Source of the DNA: Daldinia sp. FL1419
Lineage: Eukaryota > Ascomycota > Sordariomycetes > Xylariales > Hypoxylaceae
Length of the DNA stretch: 22,415 bases
Direction of reading: 5' to 3'
Assembly: GCA_025201765.1 (NCBI GenBank)
Contig: MU623645.1
Location: 1 to 22,415, forward strand
Shown piece after piece: positions 1 to 11,170 of the stretch. Each line of letters begins with the position of its first letter. Within the stretch, counting starts at the first letter, position 1. Both the position numbers and the translations under genes were made by a program. The notes beneath the pieces were generated by a model that did no database searches, was not told the DNA's origin, and saw only the letters and a list, made by a program, of their open reading frames with translations.

Positions 1-2409
1 TATTATCATATTAAATAATAAAAAATTAATTAATTAAAATAATAAAATTTAAATTATTAATAATATTATTTATTAATTATTTATTAAATATAAATATATT
101 ATTTAGAATATATTTATCAATAAAATTTATAAAAAAGTTTAAGGTTTTAATATCAAATATATCATCCATTATATAATTAATATTATCCTAAAACACTTCT
201 TACTACCTAAAGTTCCATTAGTTTTATATATTAATTCTTTCTCTTTATACCAATACCTCATCCAAATAAGTAATACTAATAAAAAAAAATTAATAATTAA
301 TTTGATAGTTTTATGGTAATTATATAAAAATTAAGAAATTAATAATATATAATAAATTTATAATATATATAATTTTATAAATATTATAATAAAAATATTT
401 CTAAATAAGGTTATATAAATATTAATAAAAAATAACCAAATTAATTTGTAATTAGTTTTTTTTAGATGAGCCACTTCACAACTTATCTCATTTTTATTAT
501 TTTATATTCCTGATTGGTCCTAAATGTTTCTATACAATCTCATTTAAACCTTTTCTATTTTTTTATTTATTATATAATAATATTATATTATTTTCTTACT
601 TTATTAATAAATTATATAATAAAATTACATTATTCTATCCTCTTATTAATAAATTATTATATTATATAATTATAAATTTCTATTTTAAATTTAAATTAAA
701 ATTATTCTTTTTTAAATGTTCCTTTATACTTTTTACAATATAACTAAATCTATTTTAATTATTTTTAATTTTATTTTTTAATATATATTTATTATATAAT
801 AAAATTAAATTCATATTTTTATAAATTATATTTCAATAAATTTATTTATATTAATATTTTATTTTCAATAATGGTTATAATTGATTTATTTTAAGTAAGA
901 TTTTTTAAAAATTTATGGAAATTATGAACCTTATATTATATATTATATAATTAAGCAAAATCCTATGATTATCATTAAATTTAAATTTTTTTAAATCTTA
1001 ATTAACACTTTATAATAATTCTTAATACTTATTCCAATCCAACCTTAACGCGTAAGATTATTATTGGTAAGGCAAGTACTTCAAAGGTGCTTACAATATT
1101 TCCCAATTAGATTAAAAAGTATATCCGACTTATTACAAAGGAAAATGAAGATGAAGATATTCAATTCTTAAAAAATCCTTAATTAACAATTAATAGTTTC
1201 AATTGGGACCTTATATCTACTTTTATTTAAAACCTTTATAATAAATTATATTTCCCTTTTTTATATAATTTGATCTTTAAAATAAATAATTTATCCAAAA
1301 AAATATTCTTTAATTTTAAAATTAATACTAATTATATATTTTATATAATTTAATATTTTAAATAAATTTAAAAAATATATATTAATAATATTATTATTAA
1401 TATAATAAATAACCTTAATATACATTCTATTATTTTTATTTTTAATTATATTATTTTAAATATTAATAAGATTTATAATTTATTATTAAATAATATTTAT
1501 TTTTTCAATTTTTTTATAAAGATTAAAAATATTATCTTTATAATTTATAATTAAATATTATTTTTATTAACAATTATAAAAATAATTTTATTCTTTTTTA
1601 TACCTTTATTTATATTAATTGTAAATATTTATTATATTTAATTATTTATAAATTTATAATTGGAATTATTTTTTTATTAAATATGGTATATTTATATTAT
1701 ATAAAGAATAATAATATTTTTTATTATTATATTATTATTCCTAATCATTTTAATGGGGCTTATACTTCCTACTATTATAATAATAATAATAATAAATGTT
1801 TACATTAATTTAATATATATTTTTATTATTAATCTTTATTGATTATTATTAAAAAATAAATTAATATATTATAACCTTATTTAAATGCAATAAAATAGGA
1901 AATGTTTTTATTATTATATTAATAAATAGATTAATACTGTTCTAGTTTAAATTAATTAATAATAATAACACCTTATTATTATTTTATAGATTTAAAATCA
2001 TTTAATAAGAAATTAAAAGGTTAAATAATATAATTAATTGGATTAGGTAAGATGTAAAGGTAAGTATTGTATGTCTTTATTAATTTTAAAAAATTATTAA
2101 TAATTTATTTTTTTAGGGTAATAATAATATTTGGAATTTTTAGTAGATTTTTTTTATAAGATTAATTGATAAGTATTATAAATATTAAATAATATTATAA
2201 ATTTAATAATAAATGAAAAGGGGTAAAAATAAATTATATTATTTTTTTAATTTCTTTAATATTATAGTTTCTTTTAATTATATCTATATAATTATATTAA
2301 TTATTATTGATTTAAATAATTCATTTTTTTTTAATAATTTATTATTTTTCTTATATATTAAATAATTATTATTTATTTAAATATACATTATTTATTTTAA
2401 ATATTAATA
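1..2409. other. AT-rich DNA, no recognisable gene
   Basis: This left flank is dense A+T with stops in all frames. I could not match any protein family by reading through stops on either strand. Most of it looks like fully decayed repeat DNA. It contains a short ATA/TAA microsatellite near 1779-1797 and a less mutated island at about 1030-1240, listed separately. The 3' end of Helitron 1 must lie somewhere below 2410. I could not place its terminal hairpin or a CTRR end with confidence, because such short signals are uninformative in DNA this AT-rich. Confidence 0.6.
1030..1240. other. Less mutated island of unknown origin
   Basis: This segment has clearly more G+C than its surroundings and keeps intact CpG sites (ACGCG near 1048-1052, TCCGAC near 1125). 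Plus-strand reading gives a run of about 34 codons without stop, including the peptide KASTSKVLTIFPN and then KENEDEDIQFLKNP, which looks more protein-like than its neighbourhood. I do not recognise a family. It may be single-copy DNA that escaped repeat-directed mutation, or a remnant of a gene. No start codon, splice site or complete frame can be shown. Confidence 0.3.
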
Positions 2410-5400
2410 TTATATGATTTTCATTAGCTTTTAAAATATCTTAAAATATACCATATTTAAAAAGCTTAAATTTAATTTAAGTAATTTTAATATTCTTAAC
2501 CTTTAAATACTCCTAACCTTAGATATTATTACGTAAAATTAGCTGTAAATAAAAGGTAGGAATTGTAAATTAACATTAATAATATTAAAAAATTAATTTT
2601 ATAATTTATTTATAATTATAATAAAATAAATTAAAATTAAGAATTATTATTAAAATTATGGAAATGGTTAATTATTATTATTTTAAATTAATTTTATTTT
2701 AAGAATTATATGAACCCTTTTATTAAACTTTTCTTTAATTATTTATACTTTAATATTATATTTTTTAAACCAAATAATCACCAATTAAGTATTATTATAA
2801 AAACCTTTATTAAAATTTAAATTATATAATAACATAATTAAGATATTAATTTTTAACTATAATTTAATTAAGGGCATTCTTATTAGCTATAAGGATTATA
2901 TTACTTCTATTAATAATTAATAAAGATTTTTATTATTTATTATAATATAATTATTAATAAATTAATATATCTTAAATTTTCCAAAGATTTTTTAAAATAG
3001 GTTATTATTAATTATATTAATTAAAATATTATATATAAATAAAATATATTGGGTAAAAAAGGTTATAAAAATTTAATTAATTATATTTAATAATATTTAA
3101 AGATATATATAATTATATAATTACTAACTACTCTCAAATATCTTTATTAAATCAAATAATAGAATTATTTTATCTTACCCAAGATTATAAGAAATTTTAT
3201 AAAATTATTTAATAAATTTAATATTATTTATATTTATTTATGTAATCTTTATATTTACAATAAAAGTTAATTATTGAAATTAAATTTATATAAATAAATT
3301 TTATAAATAGGCATTAACGATTTGTAAGTGTAACCCTTTCTGAATCATAAATAAAATTTATATAAAATCCTTTTTAAAAAAAGTAGGGATACCACTGAAT
3401 AATAAATTATTTTCCTATATATTACACAATATCTTATAAATAACCTTAAAAGTATATTTATACTATATAATTATTTTATTTTAAATAATTAATAATATTT
3501 ATTGGAAAAACTTGGTAATTATTGATTCTTATTAAATAAAATAAATTAAATTAATATTAAACTTAATTAAAATATTAAATTATAAATGAGTTATCCTTTT
3601 TCCAAATAATAAAAAAATTATTATTTTTAATGAAATTATATATAAGATTATTTTATTTTTTAAATAATAATAATAGTAAAATGTTAAATATAAAAAGATT
3701 TTTTCAATCCTAATAATATTTTAAAAGTAAAAATGTGTATTATAAGGATTGTTCTATATTATTTTCATAATTATCTCAAATGCAAGGCATTGATATTTAT
3801 TAAGTTTAAATAATACTTGGTTTTATAAAATTATTTTTTACTTTTTATTATAATTTAATTCATTATTTAGAAATTAATTTCTTTTTCTTTTTTCTTAATT
3901 ATAGATAAAATTAGGGAGACCAATTTCTGATTAATCTTAACTCTTTATAATAACTTATTTAATTAAATAAAGCCTGTAATTAAGATAAATTATTTTAATA
4001 GGGATTGATAAATTAGGATAATCTATTACTACCTTTAATAAATTATTATAAAATTGTTTTTTATATTTAATTTATATATTTAAAGGTAATTAATAATTAT
4101 TGTTATTAATAATATAAGTAAATATGGTCTTTAATTATTTACTAGAAATAAATATGTTTATTTTTTTGAAAAAATGTTCTTAATATTCTTTATCTTTTAG
4201 TAGGTCTTATGCTTTATAAATTTATTAGAAAGTATTATATTAAATACTTTTATAAGTAAATAAATTTGATTAATTAATAATTTTTGGGATTATTATAAAT
4301 AATATTTATAAATAAAATTTTTTTTTAGCTTTTAAATGGATAAAGTAAATATGGCTGATTTTTTCCTTTATTTTATATATATATTTGGTTTATTTTTTCC
4401 CAGGAAACCATTGGAAGTTATTGGGAAAGTTTTAATATAAAATATACTACCTATTTTAATTATTTTTATTATAATTAAACTATATAATTAATATTAAATA
4501 ATTCTATTTAATCATTTATACTAACAATTTTACATTTTTATTTATATTATAGGTCAATTTATCTTTGTTAAGGAGGTAAATGACCAGAGGTTGGACACCA
4601 GGTTTAATACTATAAATAAAATATTTAAATATTTAATTTACAACTTCAAAAGGCCCAATAAATTAATTATGCAAATATTTGCTAATTTTATTACAATTTT
4701 AAACTTATTAATTAAAATTGGTTTATATTTTCTTTGTTTATAAATACATAATAATTCTATCATTACTTTTATAAATATATTTATAAATATATTTAATAAT
4801 TTTAATTGAAACATATATTTTTATATTAATATAAACTTAATATTTTTAATTTAGGTAAAGGTTGTATAAGATTACCTAATTATTGTTAAATATTTGCAAC
4901 TCCAAATTATTATTAAGAATTTTAATTACAAGCCTTCACCTATAAATTGGATAACTATTGGGGTTCACTATTGTTTCAGCATAGAACAACTTCGGAAAAC
5001 CCTTAAAACAAATATTCTTAACTATATACAAAGAATTTGGCTTACTTTATTTATAGGGTCTATATATCATATTTAAAAATATCACTTTTTATAAAACACC
5101 ATCCAGATTGATATTTAACCCAGGTATTTCCGCATAAATTACTCTATTAATATACACTAATTATAAATAAAGATCACAATTAACATCCACCAAAAAAATT
5201 AAATAATACATATATGGTAAATTTTATTTTTAATATTTAATAATCTATATTAACCTTATACATACCCCAAAATATAATTACAATTTTATATCCTTTAAAA
5301 ATACTACACGTTTTTAATTAAAGATTTTTACACTAATGTTAAGCCAATCACTTACAATTTATTCCAGAAAAAATTCATTTTTAATTTCTAACTAATTTAA

Positions 5401-7020
5401 ATTTACTATAAAGGTAATAAATAATATTGGGCAATTAAATTTATAAATAATAACTATTAAATCTTAATAATAATAAAATATAAATCTTTCTAAACCTATA
5501 AACATTACTGGTAAATAAATAATATATTTAATTAACAATATATTAATATTTTTAATTAATATTATATTATTAAAGCTACTTTTAAAAGTTTTACAAAAAT
5601 TATTTTATTTATATTATAATTAATTAAGAAAATTTTACTCCATTATAACCCAAATATCAACTAAATATTATTAAAAAAATTATTTAAAAATAAAAGGTAT
5701 TAATTCTTACTAATAATAATTATAAAAGTAAAATCAAAAATATTATTATAATATTAAATTTATTTTTTTATAATCATATTCATTAATAAGTATTATTAAA
5801 TCCCACCCAATCCTTCTATATAGCTACATTAAAGGATAAAAAAAGGGCATATAAAATAAATGAACAATTAAGACTTTTATATAAGAATATATAAAAAAAC
5901 CTAAAATATTTTATTTAACTAAAATAATTTCCCTCCACTATTATTTTATATTGGATGCATCTAAAATGATTCCAGCAACATCATCCATCATCAAAAAATT
6001 CTCTTATCTTTAATTAATACCTTCTTTAATAATAAAATCCAAATTTAACTTTAAAATCACTTTAATTCAAACCTAATTAATCCCACTTTTTCTTAATTAA
6101 CACACAACATCTTATAATTATTCCCAAACAATAACATATTTTTCCACATAAAGATTTTTCCTATAAATTTCTTTAAATAATTATATTAAAATATCTATAT
6201 TTAAATTATTATTATTCATTACCATTTAATATTAAAAAACTATTTACAAATCGTAAAAATATAATTGGGTATATCATAATTTCTTATTTAACACCATATT
6301 TATTAAACTAATTTGGTAATATAAAATTCCTTATATTTAAAAGTAATTCAATCCTGTATTACTATTAAAACAATCAATAAACTTACAATATATAAAGATA
6401 AAAGCAAACACTAAATTATAATATCAAATATTTTTTTTAAATAATTTAATTTTAAAATCAATCCTGGTAAATAATAATTATAAAAATTCAGGTAATTTAT
6501 GAATTTCTGCCAAACTAATATCTCTATTCTTACAATATAAATTATAAATTCCAATTTTCTTTATTTTATTCCCTAATCATTTATTTAACCAATATAATAC
6601 ATTATATATATTATATTATTTATCCATAACCCCACCATTATAAATTTTAATTATTAAGGGACTATTCTCTAACAATCAAAATAAATATTGTACAAGAAAT
6701 CTCAATTCCTACTAATCATGACCTTCATATAAATAATCAACTATAAATACCATTAGCCTTTTAAGAAAACAACTTCATCTAATAAAAAATCTTAATTATT
6801 ATTATTTGGAAATTTCATATAATTAAATGGATATAGAAGGTTCAAAACAATCTTCTAATATTATTAACCTTTTAAGAAGATGATTTCGTCTAACAAGAAC
6901 TAATGTTTTAATTTGAACTCTTTTTAAAACATTTACTACATTTAAATCAAACTTTCCTAATAATTGGCGCTATTTTAGAATACAATATAATCAACATATT
7001 TTATAAAAAAAATTAATATT
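2410..7020 (-). pseudogene. Helitron 1 Rep-helicase relic
   Basis: The element would nick and unwind DNA for rolling-circle transposition. Reading minus-strand codons from 7020 down to 2410, all in one frame, gives the whole family order. First comes a Cys-rich N-terminal module (YNVLYWLN, near 6610-6590; both Cys are now Tyr). Next are NSNTGLNYF with IQGILYYQI (6366-6310) and YTQLYFYD (6273-6250). The Helitron N domain follows (FFQQYLVDIW through stops, 5679-5650; CPILFITF, 5433-5410). The HUH site is at 5217-5206, where PHMH has become PYMY. The cysteine-type motif KGFPKLFYAETIVNPNSYPIY lies near 5004-4885, and the two-tyrosine motif KYIYKYIYK is kept at 4794-4768. The helicase half runs from LNKYQCLAF (3804) to FYVIISK (2538-2518). 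Walker A (3720-3697) has lost its glycines. Walker B Asp-Glu is Asn-Lys (3480-3475). More than 60 in-frame stops are mostly former Gln, Arg or Trp codons. Non-functional. Confidence 0.9.
6746..6910 (-). repeat. 111-bp in-frame duplication in Helitron 1
   Basis: Two similar segments start exactly 111 bases (37 codons) apart; the CCTTTTAAGAA core occurs at 6757 and again at 6868. On the coding strand both encode an RRN/RRS..LLKRL-like peptide: VLVRRNHLLKRLIIL and, one repeat later, FLKRLMVFIVD after a stop. Basic or helical repeats in the N-terminal part are common in Helitron proteins, so this is probably an ancestral protein repeat and not a later genomic duplication. The copies have diverged by C/T and A/G differences. 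Confidence 0.6.
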
Positions 7021-7260
7021 AAAATTTATATATAATTTAAAAAAATTTTAAATCTTTTTACATTTAATATACGTTTTTATAAAAATAAGAATATCCATTA
7101 GAAAATAATAACTTTTAAAAAAAGGAATCAATAACAAAACTTTTCTTAAAAAATAGTTTCAACATCTATAAATTAATATCCATATATTTATATATTTATA
7201 TATTTATTATAAAAAATAAAAAAAATATTAACAATTTATTTATTTTTATTTTTTTTTTTC

Positions 7261-7500
7261 TACCATATTTATCTTGGAAGAATTAGGAGTAAAGATCACT
7301 TCCAATTCATTATTATTAAAGTTGTTTATGAGGTTATATTGGATGGAAAATTTAGTTTTTTATTTATTTTCACCAGTTTTTTGTTTTTTGGAATAGGGTA
7401 CTGGTGGTTGAGGCTTTTATTTAATAATAAGGTTGGAAAAGGGTGGATTGGTGTTGGAACCTTTTGTGAAATTTTTATTACCATTATTTATTAAATTATT
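7261..7500 (-). other. Possible N-terminal extension of Helitron 1
   Basis: The Helitron 1 frame continues upstream here as a polar, Asn/Lys/Pro-rich peptide with only two stops in 80 codons (for example NFTKGSNTNPPFSNL, KPQPPVPYSKKQ, NNNELEVIFTPNSSKINMV). It looks like a disordered N-terminus. The top strand switches abruptly from C-rich to G-rich near 7255: lines 7381-7500 hold about 29 G against 6 C. The 240 bases between this block and 7020 contain several stops. No start codon can be chosen. It may instead belong to an unrelated sequence. The opposite strand also has a 78-codon open run (7260-7493) with no ATG at its start, which I do not call. Confidence 0.35.
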
Positions 7501-8581
7501 TTTGGAGTAATTTTATTTAATCTTAAATAGAATGAATAATTTATAATTAATGTTAATTTAATTTATAAATTTATATTTTTAATGGTTAGGGATATTTTAT
7601 AATTCAATTATCAATTTTTAAAAAGAAGTAGTACTATTTAGTAAAAAGAATATAATTATAATCTTATCCTTTTTAAATTTATAATATTAAAAAAAATTAT
7701 AAATTAATAATAATAAATTAAAATTTATATAAAAGATTGGGTAATTTTAATTACCATCATTTATATTTTAAAAAATTTATCTAATTAGTGTTATTATTTA
7801 AGAAAATATATTTAAAAGAGGTTTATACAATTTAAAGATTATATTATATAAATATAATTTAAAAACTTTGGAAATAGTAAGGTCTCAAATAAAATAATAT
7901 TCATATTGTAAATCCCCTTTTTTAAGCATAAGACTTTTATAATCGAAACAAATAGGATCATCTACCAAAACCCTAAAAAATTTATAAGATTTCATTTGCA
8001 TATAAATCCAATATTTCTTATTAAGTTTTAATGGGAAGTTCACGCAAGATGGAATTGTGTTTTTAAAATTGTGGGTATATTAAAAAAACATTTTAAAAAT
8101 ATAAATAAAAATAATACATTAAAAGTATAAAGGCTAATTTTAATATTAAAAATTTAAGATTTTTTAATTAATATTAATTAAATTTTTAAAATAATTATTA
8201 ACTTTAAAGATATAATAAAAAAAATAGGTAATAAATATTTTATATTAAGTTGTGAAATTATGTTATTTTTTATAATAATAATTTTTTTTAATAATATAAT
8301 TATAAAAGATATTTAACAACTCCTATAATTATCTTATTTATATTAATTAAAAATAAAAGTAAATTTACTACCCTTACCCATTCTTAATTATAAATTATTA
8401 AGATCTTTAATTTCAAAAATATAATTTCAAATTTCCATTAACAATTAACATTAATTTTTAAAGGTATAAAAGAGAAGGTATCAATTATGAACTTACATAA
8501 TTAATTTCTAGCGTATTCCACCAAATATTTTATGTTATAAATTAAAACTAATAATAAAAATTAAATCCAAAATTAAAACAA
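7501..8581. other. No recognisable gene; less mutated patch near 7900-8070
   Basis: Mostly decayed A+T-rich DNA with no family match on either strand. A patch at about 7880-8070 keeps more varied sequence (CCCC at 7914, ATCGAAAC near 7942, GTTCACGCAAGATGGAATTGTG near 8038-8059 with one CpG). A short frame beginning ATGGGAAGTTCACGC at 8031 ends after 11 codons and is not a credible gene. This patch may be unique DNA between repeats. Confidence 0.4.
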
Positions 8582-9410
8582 AAATTGATAAAAATTAATA
8601 AACATTATAAATCTATATTATAAATAAATTTATAAGTAATTTTTAAGGATTTACAAAACCATCTACTAATATATTATTTCGCAATATCCTATACCATAAT
8701 ATAAGATAAATAAATTAAATGAAATTGGTAAAAATTAATAAAAATTATAAATCTATATTATAAATAAAATTATAAATAATGTTTAAAAATTTATAAGATT
8801 ATTCACTAATATATTATCTTACAATTTCCTATATTATAATATAAGATAAATAAATTAAATAAAATTGATAAAAATTAATAAAAATTATAAATCTATATTA
8901 TAAATAAGGTTATAAATAATATTCAAAAATTTATAAAATTATCCACTAATATGTTATCTTGCAATTTCCCATACCATAATATAAGGTAAATAAATAATAA
9001 GGATTAATCTTAATTAATATTAAAATTGAATAAAATTAATAAAAATTAATAAACATTATAAATTTATATTATAAGTAAAATTATAAACAACATTTAAAGA
9101 TTTATAAGATTATTTATTAATATATTGTCTCACAATTTCCCATATTATAATATAAAGTAAATAAGTAATAAGGATTAATCCTAATTAATTTTAAAATTAA
9201 ATAAAATTAATAAAAACTAATAAAGATTATAAATCTATATTATAAGTAAAATTATAAACAACATTTAAAAATTTACAAAATTATTTATTAACATATTATT
9301 TCACAATTTCCTATATTATAATATAAAATAAATAAATAATAAGGATTAATTCTAATTAATGTTAAAATTAAATAAAATCAATGAATATTTAATATTATAA
9401 ATGGTTAGGC
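8582..9410. repeat. Tandem satellite, five copies plus a partial sixth
   Basis: A block starting AAATTGATAAAAATTAATAA recurs at 8582, 8722, 8862, 9023, 9194 and 9365. The spacings are 140, 140, 161, 171 and 171 bases, so two unit lengths coexist. Each unit carries ATAAATCTATATTATAARTA, a central TTTATAARATTAT block and a near-identical end, CAATTTCCYATAYYATAATA. Copies 3 to 5 have an additional segment of about 25-30 bases with AATAAGGATTAATCYTAATT, which accounts for the longer period. Differences between copies are mostly C/T and A/G. The array has no coding signal. The sixth copy breaks off near 9400. Confidence 0.9.
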
Positions 9411-10077
9411 AACCTTATAAAGGTACAAAAACTCTTACAACTCCCCATACTATAAAAATTAGTAATTAATAATATATATTAATCCTGATTAAACAATTTT
9501 AAAGGAGATTTTATTAATATAAACTCTTATTCAATTAAAAAAACTATATACCACAAAAAGCCACAGACACACGCACAAGGCACAAAAAAAATCCCAAACC
9601 GCTTTAATTCACTATATCAATTTAAAACCTACTTAAAAATATTAATAATTAATATCATTTAAAAATTAACTAAATTTATAATCTTTCAAAATACTTTACA
9701 TATATTTCCAACCAGAAATAATTATACAACAACAGAAAATGTCCAAAAATACAGAAGATTTCTTTAGGAACTAATTGATCAATTAGGATTGTGACGTAAT
9801 TAATGAAATAAGAAAAACATAAATAACTTATATACATTTATAGTTATTATTAATATAAATTTATTTTTTAAATTCTTTTAAAATAAAATGAATAATTTAT
9901 TAAGAATTTATTCTTTTAAATTTAAGTTTTTAATTAATCCAATATACTTATATTTATTAGAAGCTATAATAAAAGCTATTATAATTAAAATAAAATCAAT
10001 AATAGTAATATTAATACTATAATTTTCAATTACAATTATATAATCCTATCTGATATAGTTTATAAATCCTTAATTAA
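9411..10077. other. No recognisable gene; C- and A-rich less mutated stretch
   Basis: After the satellite comes a C-bearing stretch with little G. Positions 9550-9605 (AGCCACAGACACACGCACAA and an ACCGC) keep CpG and CpA dinucleotides that elsewhere have been lost. At 9739 a plus-strand ATG opens MSKNTEDFFRN before a stop, with a polar continuation (DCDVINEIRKT). It is too short and degenerate to assign. The rest (9820-10077) is A+T-rich without structure I can name. Confidence 0.4.
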
Positions 10078-10167
10078 TACCTTAAATACCCCAACCAATT
10101 CTAACATCCCAGCCAATTCCAGCACTCTAGCCTATTCTAATACCTCAACCCATTCTAGTATTTCAAT
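10078..10167. repeat. 18-bp minisatellite, five units
   Basis: Five consecutive 18-base units can be lined up at 10078, 10096, 10114, 10132 and 10150, for example CAATTCTAACATCCCAGC, CAATTCCAGCACTCTAGC and CTATTCTAATACCTCAAC. The period is a multiple of three, so any frame gives a six-residue repeat. The minus strand reads VLELAG/MLELVG/ILEWVE-like hexads. The plus strand reads Asn/Ser/Thr-rich hexads within an open run of 105 codons (9989-10303) that lacks a start codon. Decaying 18-base phasing may continue to about 10203. I see no evidence that it is part of a functional gene. Confidence 0.75.
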
Positions 10168-10327
10168 AGGCTCCATAAATTCCTTAAGTACTATAATAAC
10201 CAATATTTTTAATATAATAATAAATAATCCCTTAAATATTTCAAATACTTTAATAAATTTAAATAATTCTTTAATATTAATTAGTCTAAATATTTTTAAT
10301 AAATAATCTTATATAATAAAGTTAATT

Positions 10328-10364
10328 AGAAAACTTTGTTATGTAATAAACTTGAAAGTTTTCT
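10328..10364. repeat. Inverted repeat, 10-bp perfect stem
   Basis: AGAAAACTTT at 10328-10337 pairs exactly with AAAGTTTTCT at 10355-10364 around a 17-base loop. It lies just upstream of a G-run (seven consecutive G at 10383-10389, then TGGG) that is striking in this context. It could be a transposon-terminal hairpin or a chance AT-rich palindrome. No Helitron CTRR end follows immediately, so I do not assign a function. Confidence 0.45.
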
Positions 10365-10369
10365 TTTTA

Positions 10370-11170
10370 AAATCGTACCTGTGGGGGGGTGGGTTGAAAT
10401 TCTTAAACTTGGATTAGTTTATAATAAAATTAATAAAATAAATAATAAGATATCAATTAACCAATTAAATCTTATCAATTAAAAGGGGTTTACATACATT
10501 TAAAAGAATTAATTAAATTGCTTGCTTTATAATTAATATGTGGTATAGAAACATTGGTAATTTGAGAAAAGGGGGTGATTAATTAAATATTGTATATATA
10601 AGGTACATATTATACCATAGAAGTATTGGTAATTTAAAAAAATAGGGTATTTAATTAAATATTGGTATTTTAGTACGTACCTAATTTAATAAAAGAAAGC
10701 AACCAATTAGATATCAATATTTTAGGTATATATCTTGAAAGGGTGTGTAAATCTTTTAGAAATAATTATAAGTAATTTATATGTGGTGTTATTACTTTTA
10801 AAAATCAATTAATTAGATGATAGGGTTGAGGGTACGTACCTTAAGTAACTAATTAAAAGGTTTGTATAAAATTTAATTTTAATATAAAAATTTATTATAC
10901 CCATATTAAGTATATAATTTGGTCAATTAGAAACCTTGGAGGCTTTAGAGGCTTTTATAAGATTTTGTTAATTTATTTTAACTATTACCTGTTAATTAGA
11001 TTAATAGGTATATAAGGTTAATACGGTTTGTACATTTTGATTGGATATATATATTAGTTTTCCCTGCCTTTAAGCCAAATTAGCTTTTTTTCCTTTTATT
11101 TGTTTTGGATTTTATTTTTAATGTTATATATTAGGTTATATATAATATTGTGGTTAGCCTTTTATTAGTT
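10370..11170. other. GT-rich block with duplicated motif and GGTACGTACC palindromes
   Basis: The plus strand is rich in G and poor in C here, unlike the flank to the left. A 60-70-base motif is duplicated in tandem: 10541-10606 and 10613-10676 share ATTGGTAATTT, a purine run, TTAATTAAATATTG and a terminal GTAC. A perfect palindrome GGTACGTACC occurs at 10831-10840, and GTACGTAC is found at 10673-10680 at the end of the second copy. Positions 10937-10957 carry GGAGGCTTTAGAGGC. I found no protein family on either strand. It could be the non-coding 5' part of Helitron 2, or an unrelated element that was mutated on one strand only. Confidence 0.45.

Larger units (their letters stand above)
2410..7500 (-). 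mobile_element. Helitron 1 (RIP-degraded, autonomous type)
   Basis: This is a rolling-circle DNA transposon relic. It is identified by a Rep (HUH nuclease) region and a PIF1-like helicase joined in one minus-strand reading frame, the combination that defines Helitrons. The extent given is coding extent only. The 5' TC and 3' CTRR ends and the terminal hairpin could not be located. Helitrons make no target-site duplication, so the ends need alignment to sister copies. It points away from Helitron 2, and about 4.6 kb of unassigned DNA lies between their coding parts. Confidence 0.85.

Noticed and set aside
4336..4440. Small plus-strand frame starting MDKVNMADFF
   Set aside because: The minus strand here reads the Helitron 1 motif NFQWFPGKK and HIYFIHLKAK in the continuing frame, so the small frame is a shadow.
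4894..5076. Plus-strand 60-codon open frame
   Set aside because: It lies opposite the Helitron 1 motif that reads KGFPKLFYAETIV on the minus strand. The plus-strand peptide has no family match, so it is an antisense shadow.
8582..9410. CRISPR array
   Set aside because: Units are 140-171 bases and similar over their whole length, with no short identical repeats separated by unique spacers.
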